NCBI GenBank assembly: GCA_964574215.1
Contig: CAZNLR010000003.1
Coordinates: 105,201-169,200 of the forward strand
Length of the DNA stretch: 64,000 bases
Source of the DNA: GCA-2725625 sp964574215
Lineage (GTDB): Bacteria > Pseudomonadota > Alphaproteobacteria > Rhodospirillales > UBA2165
Direction of reading: 5' to 3'
Positions 1-10,200 of this stretch are shown here, piece after piece. The position numbers and the translations under genes were made by a program. Numbering within the stretch: the first letter of the stretch is position 1; each line of letters opens with the position of its first letter. The notes beneath the pieces are model-generated. The model searched no databases, was not told the DNA's origin, and was given only the letters and a program-made list of their open reading frames with translations.

Positions 1-372
1 GGCCTGTTCTTTGGACATCCGTTCCAGGACCCCGCGCCATTTTTTAAAGGCTTTAAATTTTGTCGACCGTTTTTCCTTGGTGCCGAAGAGAAGTTCATTC
101 TTATTGTGCCCACCCAATTCCTTGGCGGTCCTGACTGCAGAGGCCGTCACTGCTTTGCCGCCGCCCCTGGACCGCCGCTTGCTCGAGGACTTGCGGCGGC
201 GTTTTTTGCGGACTTGGATGATATTGGGATTGCCGGTGGTGAGTTCGGCATTGATGGCGAACATCATGGCGACGGGCCCCGCGGCCACGTCAGGCGAGCC
301 GGTGGCAACCACACCCCCGGCGATGCCCGCACAAAGGGGTAAGACCAACAGGCTTTTAGGAATCTTCTTCAA
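1..372 (-). CDS. LapG-like transglutaminase-like cysteine peptidase (partial, N-terminal part)
   Basis: The minus strand is open from a TTG at 372 to the window edge (124 codons), so only the N-terminal part is present. It begins with a signal-peptide-like stretch (KKIPKSLLVLPLCAGIAGG...) followed by a basic Ser/Arg-rich linker. The last visible part (LLFGTKEK, then FKKWRGVLERMSKEQ) resembles the start of the bacterial transglutaminase-like cysteine proteinase family (DUF920/PF06035), where an FG-t segment precedes a W-x-x-V/L-L-x-R helix. Family members such as LapG are periplasmic proteases that release LapA-type adhesins by cutting at a di-alanine motif. The Cys-His-Asp triad would lie outside the window. 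The next genes, a c-di-GMP-type sensor and a giant RTX adhesin with a TAAG motif, fit this role. The start is uncertain: no ATG, weak GGTG upstream. The family call is from pattern memory only. Confidence 0.55.
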   Translation of the reverse strand, partial: MKKIPKSLLVLPLCAGIAGGVVATGSPDVAAGPVAMMFAINAELTTGNPNIIQVRKKRRRKSSSKRRSRGGGKAVTASAVRTAKELGGHNKNELLFGTKEKRSTKFKAFKKWRGVLERMSKEQA

Positions 373-481
373 ATCACCATATTCCGAAATTCAAACTACC
401 GTTTAATGTAGTCGGCGCGCCCAAAGGGCTCAACCGGCTATCACCATCTATTGAATAGTAGCACCTATTGGCTCGCGTAGA

Positions 482-497
482 TGTGACAAAAATCACT
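482..497. promoter_or_regulatory. CRP/FNR-family-like operator
   Basis: TGTGA, six bases, then TCACT: one mismatch from the CRP consensus TGTGA-N6-TCACA. It lies between the divergent lapG-like gene (start 372) and the membrane sensor gene (start 600), so it could act on either or both. A perfect version of the same palindrome sits in the other divergent promoter region of this locus (21393-21408). Which regulator binds it (cAMP-CRP, or a c-di-GMP-responsive CLP type) cannot be told from sequence. Confidence 0.5.
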
Positions 498-599
498 TAA
501 AATACGACAACGCCACTTCTAAAAACCTCATATTTAAAGTAACTTAGATCAATACGTTTTGTTCCATATTTTCGATGGAAGCCTGTAGGGGAGAATTCG

Positions 600-2720
600 A
601 TGGCTGACGAATCGGCGAAGAACGATAAGGCTGAACAGGAAGCACCGGAAGAAACGCCCAAGAGAAAAGTGAATACCATCGTGGCAATCGCCGCCGTTGT
701 CATGCTGGGAATCGTCGGCGCGGGCGTCTATTTCTCATTTCAATTTGTCGAAAGCGAACGCCTGAGGGCCCTCAACGAATGGCAGATTCGTCTGGGCATC
801 GTCGCCGACAGCCGCGTAGCCGAAGTCAACGAATGGATGGAAATTAATTTTGATACCATCGCCGAACTGACCGAAAATGCCTCCCTGCAACTCTACATGT
901 CCGAATTGTCGGAAGCCGAGGGAGACTTGGAGAAGGTCGATGACGCCACGGCCCAGCAAGGCTATTTGAGAAACCTCCTGGTCGCCATGGCGGACCGCAA
1001 CGGCTTCACGCCGCCGGCGCCGGTCCAGGAAACCAACTCCAATGTCGAACGCGCCGGTACGGCAGGCATGGCGCTTTTGAGCGCCAACGGCGATCCTATT
1101 GTCGTCACGCCGGAAATGCCGCCGCTGTCGGCCAAGCAGCGCACCGCCATTACCAAGGCCCTCCAGGGAGAGCCGGGGGTGATCGATATGTATAAGGGCG
1201 CCACCAACCAGCCCACCATGGGCTTCGCCCTGCCCGTCTATGGCGTGCAGCAGGAAGCCGGCGCCAAGGGTCTCGGCGTCGCCATCGGTATCAGGGTGAT
1301 TGAAGAGGATTTGTTTGATCTGCTGAAACAGCCGGGCGACACGTCGGAATCTGCGGAAACCTACCTGGTCAGAAAGTCGGGCAATGTGGTCGAATATCTG
1401 ACGCCGTTGAGGGACGGCACCCCGGCGTTAAAACGCACCATGGCCCTTGAAACCCAGGATCTTGCGGCCGCCTTTGCCTTGGCAACACCGGGCGGATTTG
1501 AGATCAAACGCGATTATGCCGGAGAGGAAGTCCTGGTGACATCCCGCCCCGTTGCCGATCTTCCCTGGGTCCTGGTTCGGAAGATCAGCCGGGCCGAGGC
1601 TTTGTCCGCCAACGAGAACCGGTTGCGCACCATCCTGATCGTTTTCGTGCTGATCATCGTCGGCGTCAGCATTGCCATGATCGCGGTCTGGCGGCACGGC
1701 ACGTCGCTTCGGGCGGCAGCCGCGGCGGAAAAGTTCCGCGTCGCCGCAGAACGGTTCGAAAACATCTCGAAGTTCATGCGGGTGATCACCAATAGCCAGC
1801 CGACCCATATCGTCGCCGTCGACGGCACCACCACCTATACCTTTTCCAACGAACCGGCAGCCAAAGCGGCGGGAATCACGCCGGAGGATATGATGGGTAA
1901 AACTATGGCCGGGGTGATGGGACCGGTAAAGGCGAAGTATTACGCCGAGGTGAATAAGGAACTGCTGGCGGAATTCGCCCGGGCCGAAGAACAGGGCATG
2001 GAGGATTCCGTCAAAAAGACACGCAAGGCCTATGTGCAGCGCTTTGAAACCGAAGACGGCGGTATGGAAGTCATCAAATCGGACCACATCCCGCTGCGCG
2101 GCGACCGGGATCATCCGCCGGGTATTTTGATGATCATGGACGATATTACCGAGTTTTCCATGGAACAGATCAAAAGCGAAAACCGCCTGCGTCAGTTGGT
2201 CGGCACCCTGGCCGGGATCGTCGATAAGCGCGATCCCACCACATCCAGCCGGTCGAACAATATCGGTGAAGTGGCCCGCGCCATCGCCGAAGCCCTGGGC
2301 ATGGATAAAATCGAGGCGGACACGGCGGAATTCGCCGGCGCCCTTCGCTATGTGGGATCGATATTGAAAGACAATCATGCTTTGGGCGACAGCGCCGATC
2401 TGCTGGAGGACATCGATTTCGAGGGTCCCGTGGTCGACGCCATCCGCCAATCCGGGGAGAACTTCGATGGCTCGGGTCCGGATGGAATGGAGGGTGACGA
2501 CATGCTCATGGCGGCCCGGATTGTAACCGTGGCCGATGCGTTCCTCGCCCTGTGCAATCCCAGCGACGGGTCGTCTGAAATGACATTCGAAGAAGCGGGC
2601 AACAAGCTGCTGCTTGAATCGGGCTCCAAGTATGACCGCAAAGCCGTTACGGCTTTGTTGAATTATCTGGAAAACAGCGGCGGCACCGATAAGTGGGCGG
2701 ATTTCAACCCCTCCACTTGA
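600..2720 (+). CDS. membrane sensor with periplasmic Cache-like domain, PAS and degenerate HD-GYP domain
   Basis: This 706-residue protein has a charged cytoplasmic N-terminus, TM1 at about 25-48, a periplasmic region of about 290 residues that looks Cache-like, TM2 at about 344-364, a PAS-like domain at about 385-505 and a C-terminal HD-GYP-like fold at about 530-700. The HD-GYP part keeps scaffold motifs (RDPTT near 544; DGSG near 623; AARIVTVADAF), but catalytic positions are lost. The first His is Ser, the H-D of HDIGK is R583-Y584 with Ser587 for Lys, the HHE site reads RQSGEN, and the Tyr of GYP is absent. It should therefore not hydrolyse c-di-GMP and may be a receptor. ATG 600 has GGGGAGA upstream. 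Its place between a LapG-like protease and a giant adhesin suggests a LapD-like role; that is inference. No GGDEF or EAL domain is present. Confidence 0.75.
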   Translation: MADESAKNDKAEQEAPEETPKRKVNTIVAIAAVVMLGIVGAGVYFSFQFVESERLRALNEWQIRLGIVADSRVAEVNEWMEINFDTIAELTENASLQLYMSELSEAEGDLEKVDDATAQQGYLRNLLVAMADRNGFTPPAPVQETNSNVERAGTAGMALLSANGDPIVVTPEMPPLSAKQRTAITKALQGEPGVIDMYKGATNQPTMGFALPVYGVQQEAGAKGLGVAIGIRVIEEDLFDLLKQPGDTSESAETYLVRKSGNVVEYLTPLRDGTPALKRTMALETQDLAAAFALATPGGFEIKRDYAGEEVLVTSRPVADLPWVLVRKISRAEALSANENRLRTILIVFVLIIVGVSIAMIAVWRHGTSLRAAAAAEKFRVAAERFENISKFMRVITNSQPTHIVAVDGTTTYTFSNEPAAKAAGITPEDMMGKTMAGVMGPVKAKYYAEVNKELLAEFARAEEQGMEDSVKKTRKAYVQRFETEDGGMEVIKSDHIPLRGDRDHPPGILMIMDDITEFSMEQIKSENRLRQLVGTLAGIVDKRDPTTSSRSNNIGEVARAIAEALGMDKIEADTAEFAGALRYVGSILKDNHALGDSADLLEDIDFEGPVVDAIRQSGENFDGSGPDGMEGDDMLMAARIVTVADAFLALCNPSDGSSEMTFEEAGNKLLLESGSKYDRKAVTALLNYLENSGGTDKWADFNPST

Positions 2721-2861
2721 AAGCAACACGGCGGGCCCGCATCTTCCCCAAAGGCAATCAAGGCCCGGACTCCGTCTGCAAGAAAGCCATCCAAATCGAA
2801 AGAAATCGCTGAAGCGAATACGCTCAGGCAGCAGGGAAAACTGGACGAATCGGAAGCTCTC

Positions 2862-4226
2862 TTGAGGGCGCTTATCAAAGACGGCGAAAAGGGCGCCGCC
2901 GTGTTCCGTGGGCTGGGTCTGACGTTGCGCAACAAAGGCAAACTGACCGAGGCCGCTGCGTGTTTCCGCCGTGGCCTTGCCGCCGATCCCGAGAATTCGA
3001 ACATTTTTAATCTCCTCGGCAACACGCTCATCAGGATGAATGATCTGGAGCGCGCCGCCCGGGCGTTTGAACGGTCGATCGATATTCTGCCCCGGCAGTT
3101 GCAGCCTTTTATCTCACTCTCGGCCGTTCAGCGCGCAATGAAAAAACCGCAGCTGGCGCGGCGGACCCTGAGGGCCGGCGTCAAGCGGACCCCCCTATTA
3201 GTCCGCCCGTGCCGGAATGAACCGAAAGCGCGCGTATTGCGCATCCGGGGCGTACAGAACGCTTACTACACGCTGGGTCAAAGCCGGGACGGCAGTCCGA
3301 AGCTAAAGCTGAGAGGGGGTAATTTCTCCAACCGGTATCTTTGGGGGCAGGACGATTTCACGACCATCAACTATATGGTCCTGAACGACAACTTGCTTAA
3401 GGAGCAGGACCTGCCCGGCTTCGACGTAGCGGTCAACACCATCGCCGATCCCGATGTCGAAAGCGAAACCTTGCAGACGCTGGCCACCTTCGCCCATCAG
3501 AACCCGGACATCAAAATCATCAACGACCCGGTACGGGTCCTGGAAACCAGCCGGGACCGCAACTATCGGCGCCTCAAGGACCTTCCTGGTTTCACCATGG
3601 GTAAAACGGTTCGTGTACCGGCCGATGACGCGAAGGTCGGCAACCTGATCGCCCTGGTGGCAAAGGAAAGACTGGCGTTTCCCGTGCTGATCAGGCAGAC
3701 CGGGACCCATACCGGCCGAACTTTCATTAAGACCGACACCAAAGAAGAATTCGAGGCCGCCGCCGGCGAACTGGCGGGATCGGAAATATACCTGACCCAG
3801 TACATCTCATGTCCCTACCGGGACGACTTTTTCCGGAAAATGCGGGTGTTCTTCATTGATGGGAAGATTTATCCGGTGGTTCATCACATCGACGGTTTCT
3901 GGAACGTCCACGGCTCCAACCGTACCAATTTGATGGCGGAAAACGACTGGATGATGGACGTTGAAATATCCTACATGGCCGATCCCGAATCCTTCCTGGA
4001 GCCGGACATCTATCAGCGGCTCCAAAGTCTTCATCAATTGATCGGCCTGGATTTCTTTGGTGTGGATTTCAATATCACCGATGATGGGGACATTTTGATC
4101 TACGAGATGAACCCGGCCATGCGCCACGCCCCGGACCACGGCCAGAACTTCCCCTACCTCCTCCCCTACATGGACAGGATTACCGAAGCTTTCAAACAGA
4201 TGATCATCGACCGGTCACGGGATTAA
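2862..4226 (+). CDS. TPR and ATP-grasp domain protein
   Basis: The N-terminal part carries TPR repeats (GAAVFRGLGLTLRNKGKLTEAAACFRR is part of a helix-turn-helix pair; NIFNLLGNTLIRMNDLERAARAFE is the next). The C-terminal part from about residue 220 resembles an ATP-grasp fold. It has nucleotide-lobe features (FPVLIRQTGTHTGRTF), an R-x-FFIDG strand and a metal-binding-type end, DFFGVDFNI then IYEMNPAMRH. The substrate is unknown; ATP-grasp enzymes ligate carboxylates to amines or thiols. The start is a problem. TTG 2862 is the first listed start, yet an obvious TPR helix (EIAEANTLRQQGKLDESEALL) is encoded in frame from about 2805. The frame stays open without ATG back to the TGA of the preceding gene. 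The true start may be a rare codon such as ATC 2757 behind AAAGGCA, or CTG 2841. Confidence 0.75.
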   Translation: MRALIKDGEKGAAVFRGLGLTLRNKGKLTEAAACFRRGLAADPENSNIFNLLGNTLIRMNDLERAARAFERSIDILPRQLQPFISLSAVQRAMKKPQLARRTLRAGVKRTPLLVRPCRNEPKARVLRIRGVQNAYYTLGQSRDGSPKLKLRGGNFSNRYLWGQDDFTTINYMVLNDNLLKEQDLPGFDVAVNTIADPDVESETLQTLATFAHQNPDIKIINDPVRVLETSRDRNYRRLKDLPGFTMGKTVRVPADDAKVGNLIALVAKERLAFPVLIRQTGTHTGRTFIKTDTKEEFEAAAGELAGSEIYLTQYISCPYRDDFFRKMRVFFIDGKIYPVVHHIDGFWNVHGSNRTNLMAENDWMMDVEISYMADPESFLEPDIYQRLQSLHQLIGLDFFGVDFNITDDGDILIYEMNPAMRHAPDHGQNFPYLLPYMDRITEAFKQMIIDRSRD

Positions 4227-4253
4227 AAAGAACGGGCGCCCTAAAGCACCCGT
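4225..4253 (-). terminator. Rho-independent terminator of the adhesin gene
   Basis: An 8-bp stem with one mismatch (4232-4239 with 4246-4253, six-base loop) is followed on the minus strand by a TTCTTTTT tract. It lies 25 bp beyond the adhesin stop codon and just after the convergent TPR/ATP-grasp gene. Confidence 0.7.
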
Positions 4254-4277
4254 CCCAATTTCGATGTGGCGATACGA

Positions 4278-7200
4278 TTAACCGCCAGGTGTATCGATGA
4301 TGATATTGACCGTGCCGTCGCCGGAATCGGTGACCGAGTAGCCACTGCCGACGCTGTCGCGTTCTTCTTCATCCATATCCTTGGCGGCGTCTTTCAGCTT
4401 AACCTGGTTACCTTGTTCGCCGTCGGCGCCGATTACGGTAACGACAACGTCATCACCGTCGGCAGCGATTTCTATGGAGTCGCCGTCATTGAGATTGATG
4501 CCGTCGAAGGTCAGCACATCGCCGTTGTCGAAGTCGTAGACCGTGTCATCGCCGTCACCGAGGCTGAAGATGAACTCATCGTCGCCGGAACCGCCGTAAA
4601 GCTGGTCGTTGCCCTCGCCGCCGATGATCACGTCGTCGCCGCTGCCGCCGTAGATGACGTCGCCGCCTTCGCCGCCGTCGATATAGTCGACACCGGAGCC
4701 GCCGAACAATTCATCGGCACCGCCCTGGCCTTCGATGGTATCATCACCGGCACCTCCGAAGAGCTCATCGTCAGCGTCCACATCGGCGTCGGAGTCGTCG
4801 TCATCATCCGTATCGGTCCCGACCAATTGATCGTCGGTATCCTCGCCGAGATTGTCATAATCCTCCGGGTCGCCCAGTTCGACATCGATATCCATGGTCT
4901 GGGTCGTGCTGGCCGAATCGCCGTTGGCTTCGGTCGAGGTAGAGGTTACCGTTAATTCGAAATCGGTGGTTCCTTCCGGCACCGTCATGGACAGTCCGTC
5001 AAGATCACCCGGTTCGAGTGTCCAGCTGCCGTCTTCATTTGGCGTACCGGCCGACAGGGTCGTACCTTCCGGCAAACCGTCAACGGAGACGGAGATCGAC
5101 AATGTTTCCGAACCGTCCGTATCGGTCAGCGCCGTTGTGATATCCAGATCATATTCGATACCGACTTCGTTGGGTGTGAAGTCGAGGGATTCACTGGCCA
5201 CTTCGACCGGATCTGGCGTGACATCCAAGGTGACGTCATCGAAATCGATCTTGGTTTTTTCGTCATCCGTGGTTTTCTTGTTGTTGTAGCCGCCGATCAT
5301 TACGGTGTGATCGCCCGGCGCCAAATCGCCGAGATCGATGGTGACTTCCGTCCAGGCGACATCTCCGTCATAGACGCGGTCGACGTAATCATTACCGCCC
5401 ACATTGACCAACTGACCATCGATGCTGACCAGCACTTCGGCGTATTCGTCGTCTTCATATTTGCTGCTCATATCGATCTTGTAGGAGAAGGTCAGTGAAC
5501 CGGTGCCGTCTTCATTGACCGTGAAGGTCTGCTCGAAGCCACCGGACATATCGGTGATGTCGTCGTCGTCCTGACCACCCAATTGGACACGCATATAACC
5601 GTCGTCGCTACGGCGGCCGCCGTCTTTGAACTGTCCCTTGGCGTAATCGCCTTCATCGGTGCCGCGGAAGGCGTCATCGGTATAGCTGAAGCCGTCATGG
5701 GCGCCATCGGTAAATTCGGCGCTGATCAGGGTTTCAGGCGTCGTTGAATTGGTCACTGAAATATCCAATTGGATATCACTGGAGTCGCCATCGGCCGGGT
5801 TGATCGTCAGATCATCCAGTTGATCGCCGGAAAGTGTCCAAGTGCCGTCGCCATTATCCGTACCGGCGCTTAAGGTCGCGCCATTGGGAACACCGGATAC
5901 CGTCACTTCATGGGAAGCGTCCGCCGCTTCCAAGGTTTCCTGAGAAACCGGCACATCGGTCTCGGCAGAGGTGGACGCAACCAAGGTCGCCGATACATCG
6001 AGGGTCGGCGCATCAGCGACACCCGCGACTTCCACGGTTGCCGTCTGGGCGACGCTCTCCTCGCCATCGGTGATGTTGTAGTTCAACGTCACCTCACCGG
6101 AGAAGTTCTCATCGGGCGCATAGGAGTAGTTGCCGTTGGCGTCCGGGCCGGTCAAGGTGCCTTCACCGTTGTTGACCACCAGATCGGTCACGCTCAGCGC
6201 ATCGCCGTCGCCGTCGGTCGATCCGGCCAGCAACTGCGCTTCGCTGATGGTCAGCGTGCCGTCTTCGTTCATGGTGAATTCAGGCGAATCGCCTGCCACC
6301 GGCGCTTCATTGGAATTTTCAATTGCTGTGGTAACGGTCGTCGTGGCGGCATCACCGTTGTCTTCCGTAGACGTAACCGAAACGGTCAAATCAAAATCGC
6401 CTGAACCATCTGGCGCCGTAACCGTTAAACCGCTCAACTGATCGGAAGGAATTTCCCAATCCCCGTCAGAATTCAATGCACCTGCGCTGAAGGTTGCGCC
6501 ATCGGGCATGCCGTCCATTTCAATGGTAACAGTCGACAGGGACTCAGATCCATCCGTATCCACCAGCGCCGTAGATATTTCAACGGGGAAGGTGACAACG
6601 TCTTCGGCATTTTGGCCGGTTTCGAAATCGATGGAATTGATCAGGAAATCATCTCCATAGCCCGGGGCAGTGAATACGATCTCGTCAAAAGAGGCGCCAT
6701 TATCCGCCGACAAGGTAACCGCCGGATCGATACCGTCACTGCCGCCGACGATCGTTCCTTCACCGACTTTCACACCGTCCTCATAGAGTTCATATACAGC
6801 GTCTTCACCGGCATGTTTCCATGCGAAGGAAACGTCGGCGGACGATACACTGTCATCGAAAGAAACGATTAACTGTTCGGAAATACCGGCGTCACTGTCG
6901 TAGCCAAGCTCGGAATCGGCTCCGGAAGCCTCGCCACTAACGCCAAAGCCCTGAGGATAGCTATCCTGGACACTGATATTGTCAGCCGAAGCATCCGTCA
7001 ATTCACCGTTTTCATCGATGGCACGGGCCGTCACGGTGAAACCGTTATCGGTATTGGTGACATTATCCATGCCGATCGAGACATCAACGGCTTCGCCGCC
7101 AACCGTCGATTCGACGCCTTCACCGACCGCGACCGTGAGAGTCGGCGCATCGGCGACGCCGACCACCGTTACTTCGGCGGTTTGGGCGACGCTTTCTTCG

Positions 7201-10200
7201 CCATCGGTGACGTTATAATTCAAGGTCACCTCACCGGAGAAATTCTCATCAGGCTCATAGGTATAGTTGCCGTTGGCATCCGGTCCGCTCAGCGTTCCTT
7301 CTCCGTTGTTTACGGAGAGATCGGTAACGCTGAGTTCATCACCGTCTGCATCGGTCGAGCCGGCCAGTAATTGAGATTCGCTGATCGTGATCGTACCGTC
7401 CTCGTTCATGGTGAACTCGGGCGAATCGCCAGCCACCGGCGCCACGTTGACGTCGCCTTCGACCGTCACGGTCAACGCCGCCATATCCGTGCCGCCTTCA
7501 CCGTCGGAAATGGTATAGGTGAATACGTCTTCGCCGCCGTCAGCCGTTCCAGGTGTTTCATATTCGACGCCCTGGATCTTGAAGTCGCTCTGGCTGCCCG
7601 ACATTTGCGTCGCCGTGAAGACCACCGTCTGGAACTCGGCGCCGCCGGTATCGATGCTCAAGGTGCCGACATTGCTGTTGGCGTGATCGACCGTGTCATT
7701 ATTGATATCGCCGGTGGCAACCAGATTGCCGTCGGCATCGAATGCCTGCCACTGCCCCATTTCGCCGGTGGAACCTTCGCCGCTGTAGAGCCGTGAGACG
7801 GTAACGTCGGCGCTGGATACACTGGTATCGAAGGTCAAAGCCAGGGCTTCGCTGTCACCGGAGTTGGGATCATATTCAATCTGGGTTGACGCCTGGGCAC
7901 CGCCCTGGGTGCCTTCAACGCCCAAACCTTCGCTGGTAACCACTACACTGTCGTCGGCCAAGGAGGCATCAAAATTACCGTTGCCGTCCGTAAATGACGT
8001 ACCGAAATCGAAGGCCGAGATCGACACACCTGCATCGGACCAATCTCCGGCATCCGAACCGTAACCACCGGCGGTTACCGTTTCGCCGCCGACACCATCT
8101 TCTTTTTCATAGGTGTAGGAACCGTCGGTGTTAATGGTCAGCGTACCGTGATCACCTTCAATGGTCAGGGAGTCAGAACCTGGATCGAAGCTGTGGGTTT
8201 CGCCGTTAAACTCGACCTGGGTGACGCTCAGGGCGTCGCCGTCGGGATCGCTGTCATTGGTGATGACGCTGCCGTTAATGGTGTCGGCTCCGCCGTCGCC
8301 GATTAACGCACTGTCGTCGACCGCGACCGGACCGTCGTTAGTGCCGTTTACCGTCACCGTGGCGACCGCCGTGTCGGTGCCGCCGGCACCGTCAGAAATC
8401 GTATAGGTGATCTCGACATTTTCACTGTCGCCGACACCCATCGCGTTATAGCTGTCGCCCGGCGTGAAGGTGATAGAACCGTCTTGATTAACGGTCACCG
8501 TACCGTCCACGTCGTCAGGCAGGGTGGCGCTGGTAACGCTCAGATCGTCGCCGTCGACATCCGTATCGTTGTCCAGGACATTCAGGGTAACGGCAGCGTC
8601 TTCGGACGTGCTGCCGCTGTCATCGGCGGCAACCGGGCCGTCATTGACGGCTTCGACAGTTACAGTAAAGTCCTCGGAGACCGTGGCGATATCGCCGTCC
8701 GCCTCTTCCGAGGTCGCCGATAAGGTCATGTTCATTTCGCCATTGAAATCCTCTGGCGGCAGGACACAGACCAGGTGCAATTGCTCGGGAGAGACCGTCC
8801 ATTCGCCACCACCAAGATTGGTACCCGGGCTCAAGATCGCACCGTCGGGAACGTTACTTATGGTGACGCTCAAAGTCTCCGAGCCGTCCGTATCGGTGAG
8901 TTCCGCATCCAAGTTCAACTGGGTCCACTGATCTTCTGATCCGGTTTCGTCGCTGACCACGATCACCGGATCGTCGGCAACGCCCGTGACCGACAAAGTC
9001 ACCGTCGCCTCGGACGTGCCGCCGTGGCCATCGTCAACGGTGAAGGTAAAGCTGTCGGTGCCGGAGTAATCTTCATCCGACGTATAGGAGTAGCTGCCGT
9101 CCGCATTGACGGTGACAGAACCGTGCGCCGGCCCGCCGTTTTCGGCGACGGAGAATTCCAGTGTGTCGCCGTCCACATCGGAGGCCTGCAACTGACCGGT
9201 AAAGGTGGTGTCTTCCAGCAGATCGCTTTCCGATCCGCCGACCGCCACCGGGCCGTCGTTGGTGCCGGTCACGGTGACCGTTGCGGTCGCCGTATCGGTG
9301 CCGCCTTGGCCGTCGGAAATCGTATAGGTGATTTCGACCGTGGCGTCTTCTCCGACCGCCAGATCGTTGTAGTTATCCTGCGGATCGAAGGTGAGTGAAC
9401 CGTCGTCGTTGATGACAACCAAACCAGCGCCGTTGGCGATGGTGGCGCCCGTTACCAGCAACTGGTTGCCGTCGGCATCGGTGTCGTTGGCCAACACGTT
9501 GATGGTCACCGCGCTGTCTTCGTCGGTGGTGGCAATATCGTCAACCGCCACGGGCGCGTCGTTTTCGGAATCCACCGTCAGGTTTACGGTCGCCGTGTCT
9601 GAACCGCCCTGGCCGTCGCTGATGGTGTAGGTGAATTCGGCCGGGCCGTTGTAATTGGCTTCGGGGGTAAAGGTCACCGTGCCGTCGTCGTTCAGCGTCA
9701 CTGTACCATGAGAGGCCGATCCGACATCCGTGATCTCCAGCGTGCCGCCGTCAATGTCGCTGTCGTTGCTCAGCAAGTCGGAGGCATTCAAGGTTAACGC
9801 CGCATCTTCATCCGTGGTGAAACTGTCATCGTTCGCTACCGGCCCGTCATTGGTGCCGGTTACGGTCACCGTGGCGGTGGCCGTATCGGTACCGCCCGCA
9901 CCATCGCTGATGGTGTAGGTAATCTCCACCTGCTCCGTCGCGCCCGGCGCCAGATCATCAAAATCCGTGCCCGGATCGAAATTAACGGTGCCGTCGTCGT
10001 TGATGGAAACCGAACCCTGACCGTCGCCGATATTGGCGCTCGTCACACTCAGGGTATCACCGTCGATATCCGTATCATTGGCCAAAACGTCGATATCAAT
10101 GGAGACATTTTCCTGCGTCGCCGCGGCATCGTCCGCCGCTACCGGGCCGTCATTGACGGCTTCAACGGTTACCGTGAAGTCTTCGGATACCGTCGCTGCA

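Noticed and set aside
1428..2729. 433-codon minus-strand ORF opposite the membrane sensor
   Set aside because: It shadows a clearly coding gene with recognised domains; the His/Arg-rich composition is typical of an antisense frame.
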